64,000 nucleotides of DNA from assembly GCF_016595245.1 (NCBI RefSeq), contig NZ_JAENHM010000058.1, forward strand, positions 299,518 to 363,517. Direction: 5' to 3'. The position numbers were made by a program, and so were the translations under genes. The DNA is from Azospirillum endophyticum (GTDB lineage Bacteria > Pseudomonadota > Alphaproteobacteria > Azospirillales > Azospirillaceae). Below are positions 63,701 to 64,000 of the stretch, one piece after another; the stretch's first letter is position 1; every line of letters begins with the position of its first letter. The notes below the pieces were generated by a model. That model did no database searches, was not told the DNA's origin, and was given only the letters and a program-made list of their open reading frames with translations.

Positions 63701-64000
63701 TTGTCGTCAGTGGAGAACTGGCCGTCCTTGCGCAGGGTGACGGAGACGATGCGGAGCAGCAGGCCCCGCTCACCGGACCGCGAATCGCCGAAGCCGAGCA
63801 CATAGAGAAGCCGCTTGCGCACGGTGTCCGCATACTGGTCGGTACCGTCGCGCAGCGCCGCCGCGGCAAGCCGCGACAGCAGGTCCTTCACCGGCGCCGA
63901 AAGTCCGGAGTCCGCCGGGATCGCCTGTTGCTCAACGGCGGCTCCGAACCGGACCGGCAGCGGCGCCGGTGCTCGGGCCGGGGCCGCTGCCGGCAGCTTG
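60721..64000 (-). CDS. SNF2-family DEAD/DEAH helicase, partial
   Basis: Swi2/Snf2-type ATPase of the large bacterial group. The frame is open through the right edge, so the N-terminus lies outside; at least 1092 residues are present. Helicase motifs: Walker A DDMGLGKTVQAL, motif II FDEAQYLKNPAGQSYKAA, motif III LTGTPVEN, then the C-terminal helicase domain LFSQFTSMFDLMRPEL and DPWWNPAVEDQATDRAHRIG. N-terminal part is an extended alpha/beta region with an acidic insert (DDGFFEDEDFGDEAG). Probably a DNA or RNA-polymerase remodeler. Confidence 0.93.
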   Translation of the reverse strand, partial: KLPAAAPARAPAPLPVRFGAAVEQQAIPADSGLSAPVKDLLSRLAAAALRDGTDQYADTVRKRLLYVLGFGDSRSGERGLLLRIVSVTLRKDGQFSTDDKAYDAYQFNTLNTAKFVTPTDHELLKAVSRNGQSASQGFLLPPEIAPWLIERLLRTGRLYWQDFRKAAPLRPGPALSGTPRWETDGAGNQSFTVAIEPKSDGMPPAFVLPTVPLLYVDPAEAACGPVEAAAVSPHIAAALLTAPALPPGEVAVFRTEAERFGDRLPVLPDPPARAERRRVTPRPVLRLAAARPVGMYGLYQPGYGRSGYGMMEAPEIAVADLLFDYTGIRLHWKRGGPPLQWMEDGVLVTAERWPAEEKKAVKRLKETGLDIPPLPLSVGGAPSVRGELFAAPGDEFDERSIWLDFCHSVLPELKAAGWSVEVAPGFPYEVLDAPKDWAFEVGDGSGIDWFSLSLGVDVGGERIDLLPILREVIDALARVDPDLFDDGFFEDEDFGDEAGGQAQDQDVGRNVGREAGLEAVLEQLAPSGTMFVRIGANRYMPLEVERLKPMIGVLMELFGLQPGGGELRIGRSHLGDLSALEDAAAAAGIPLLGADAVRSMAKALREAGGVPAVPPPQGLHATLRPYQQAGLDWLQFLGAHGFGGILADDMGLGKTVQALAHLMAEKEAGRLDRPSLLIAPTSVLGNWRAEVQRFAPTLRTVILHGPQRKEAHGSLADYDLVVTSYALLPRDREVLTSIPWHMAIFDEAQYLKNPAGQSYKAAQALEARQRLCLTGTPVENNLDELWALFAVSMPSLFGDRTGFRRTFRTPIEKHGDAERQRVLARRVRPFLLRRTKEQVAGDLPPKTEILETVEPGDSQRDLYETIRLTMDQRVREEVARKGLARSHITILDALLKLRQVCCDPRLVKLESARKRVAKGAVSAKLDRLLEMLPELLDDGRRILLFSQFTSMFDLMRPELERLGIPFVELTGDTRDRETPVRRFQAGEVPLFLISLKAGGTGLNLTAADTVIHYDPWWNPAVEDQATDRAHRIGQDKPVFVYKLVTTGTVEERMVQLQERKRRLGEAVYDQDRTAEDLLTADDLDFLLAPIDG

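Overview
The window is about 68% GC, densely coded and full of alphaproteobacterial families: GlpD/GlpR, GuaC, UvrC, a FlaF-like protein, the DUF4175 (TIGR02302-type) protein, and NtrC/sigma-54-style nitrogen genes. Gene content and style point to a Rhodospirillales soil bacterium close to Azospirillum. This is an inference from gene families, not a database match. I found no rRNA, tRNA, CRISPR array, phage genes or transposase. The only mobile-looking DNA is a set of GC-rich palindromic REP-like repeats.

Layout. 1-4145: glycerol-3-phosphate catabolism (glpD, cut by the window edge, and glpR), a cold-shock-domain membrane protein, and guaC. 4271-9426: uvrC, a chemoreceptor and a secreted six-hairpin-type protein. 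9537-13132: stress genes (hemerythrin, small Cys protein, two-domain UspA) and a fused phosphotransferase/ATPase. 13306-23299: an envelope protein, a FlaF-DUF2934 fusion, an EamA transporter, the Gln-rich DUF4175 protein, a DUF4142-PRC protein, a GMC oxidoreductase, a Mug-type DNA glycosylase and small hypotheticals. 23322-31171: an isoquinoline 1-oxidoreductase-like molybdenum hydroxylase with a divergent LysR regulator, a NitT/TauT-type ABC importer, and 3-hydroxybutyryl-CoA dehydrogenase.

31331-43022 is the most interesting part. Eleven genes form two divergent, tightly overlapping operons. Leftward: two NAD-dependent sugar epimerases, a B12-domain radical SAM enzyme, a GT4 glycosyltransferase and three tandem CgeB-type glycosyltransferases. 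Rightward: myo-inositol-1-phosphate synthase, a histidine-type phosphatase, a SAM methyltransferase and a glycosidase whose TIM-barrel segments appear circularly permuted. Together they look like a pathway for an unidentified, probably inositol-containing glycoside. An alginate-export-like porin follows, its Shine-Dalgarno buried in a perfect 12-bp hairpin.

44636-48798: a K+ channel with a TrkA-N domain, a saccharopine-dehydrogenase-like protein and an NlpC/P60 protein, then cobA. 47833-59523 is a complete assimilatory nitrate module. nirB-nirD-nasA-cobA run leftward and nrtA-nrtB-nrtCD run rightward from an 804-bp divergent control region. That region carries two sigma-54 promoter matches and, in the nirB leader, tandem same-loop hairpins followed by an intrinsic terminator, which is the layout of a NasT/ANTAR-type antitermination leader. 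CobA makes the siroheme precursor that NirB needs. 59625-64000: an aldo/keto reductase and a SNF2-family helicase running off the right edge.
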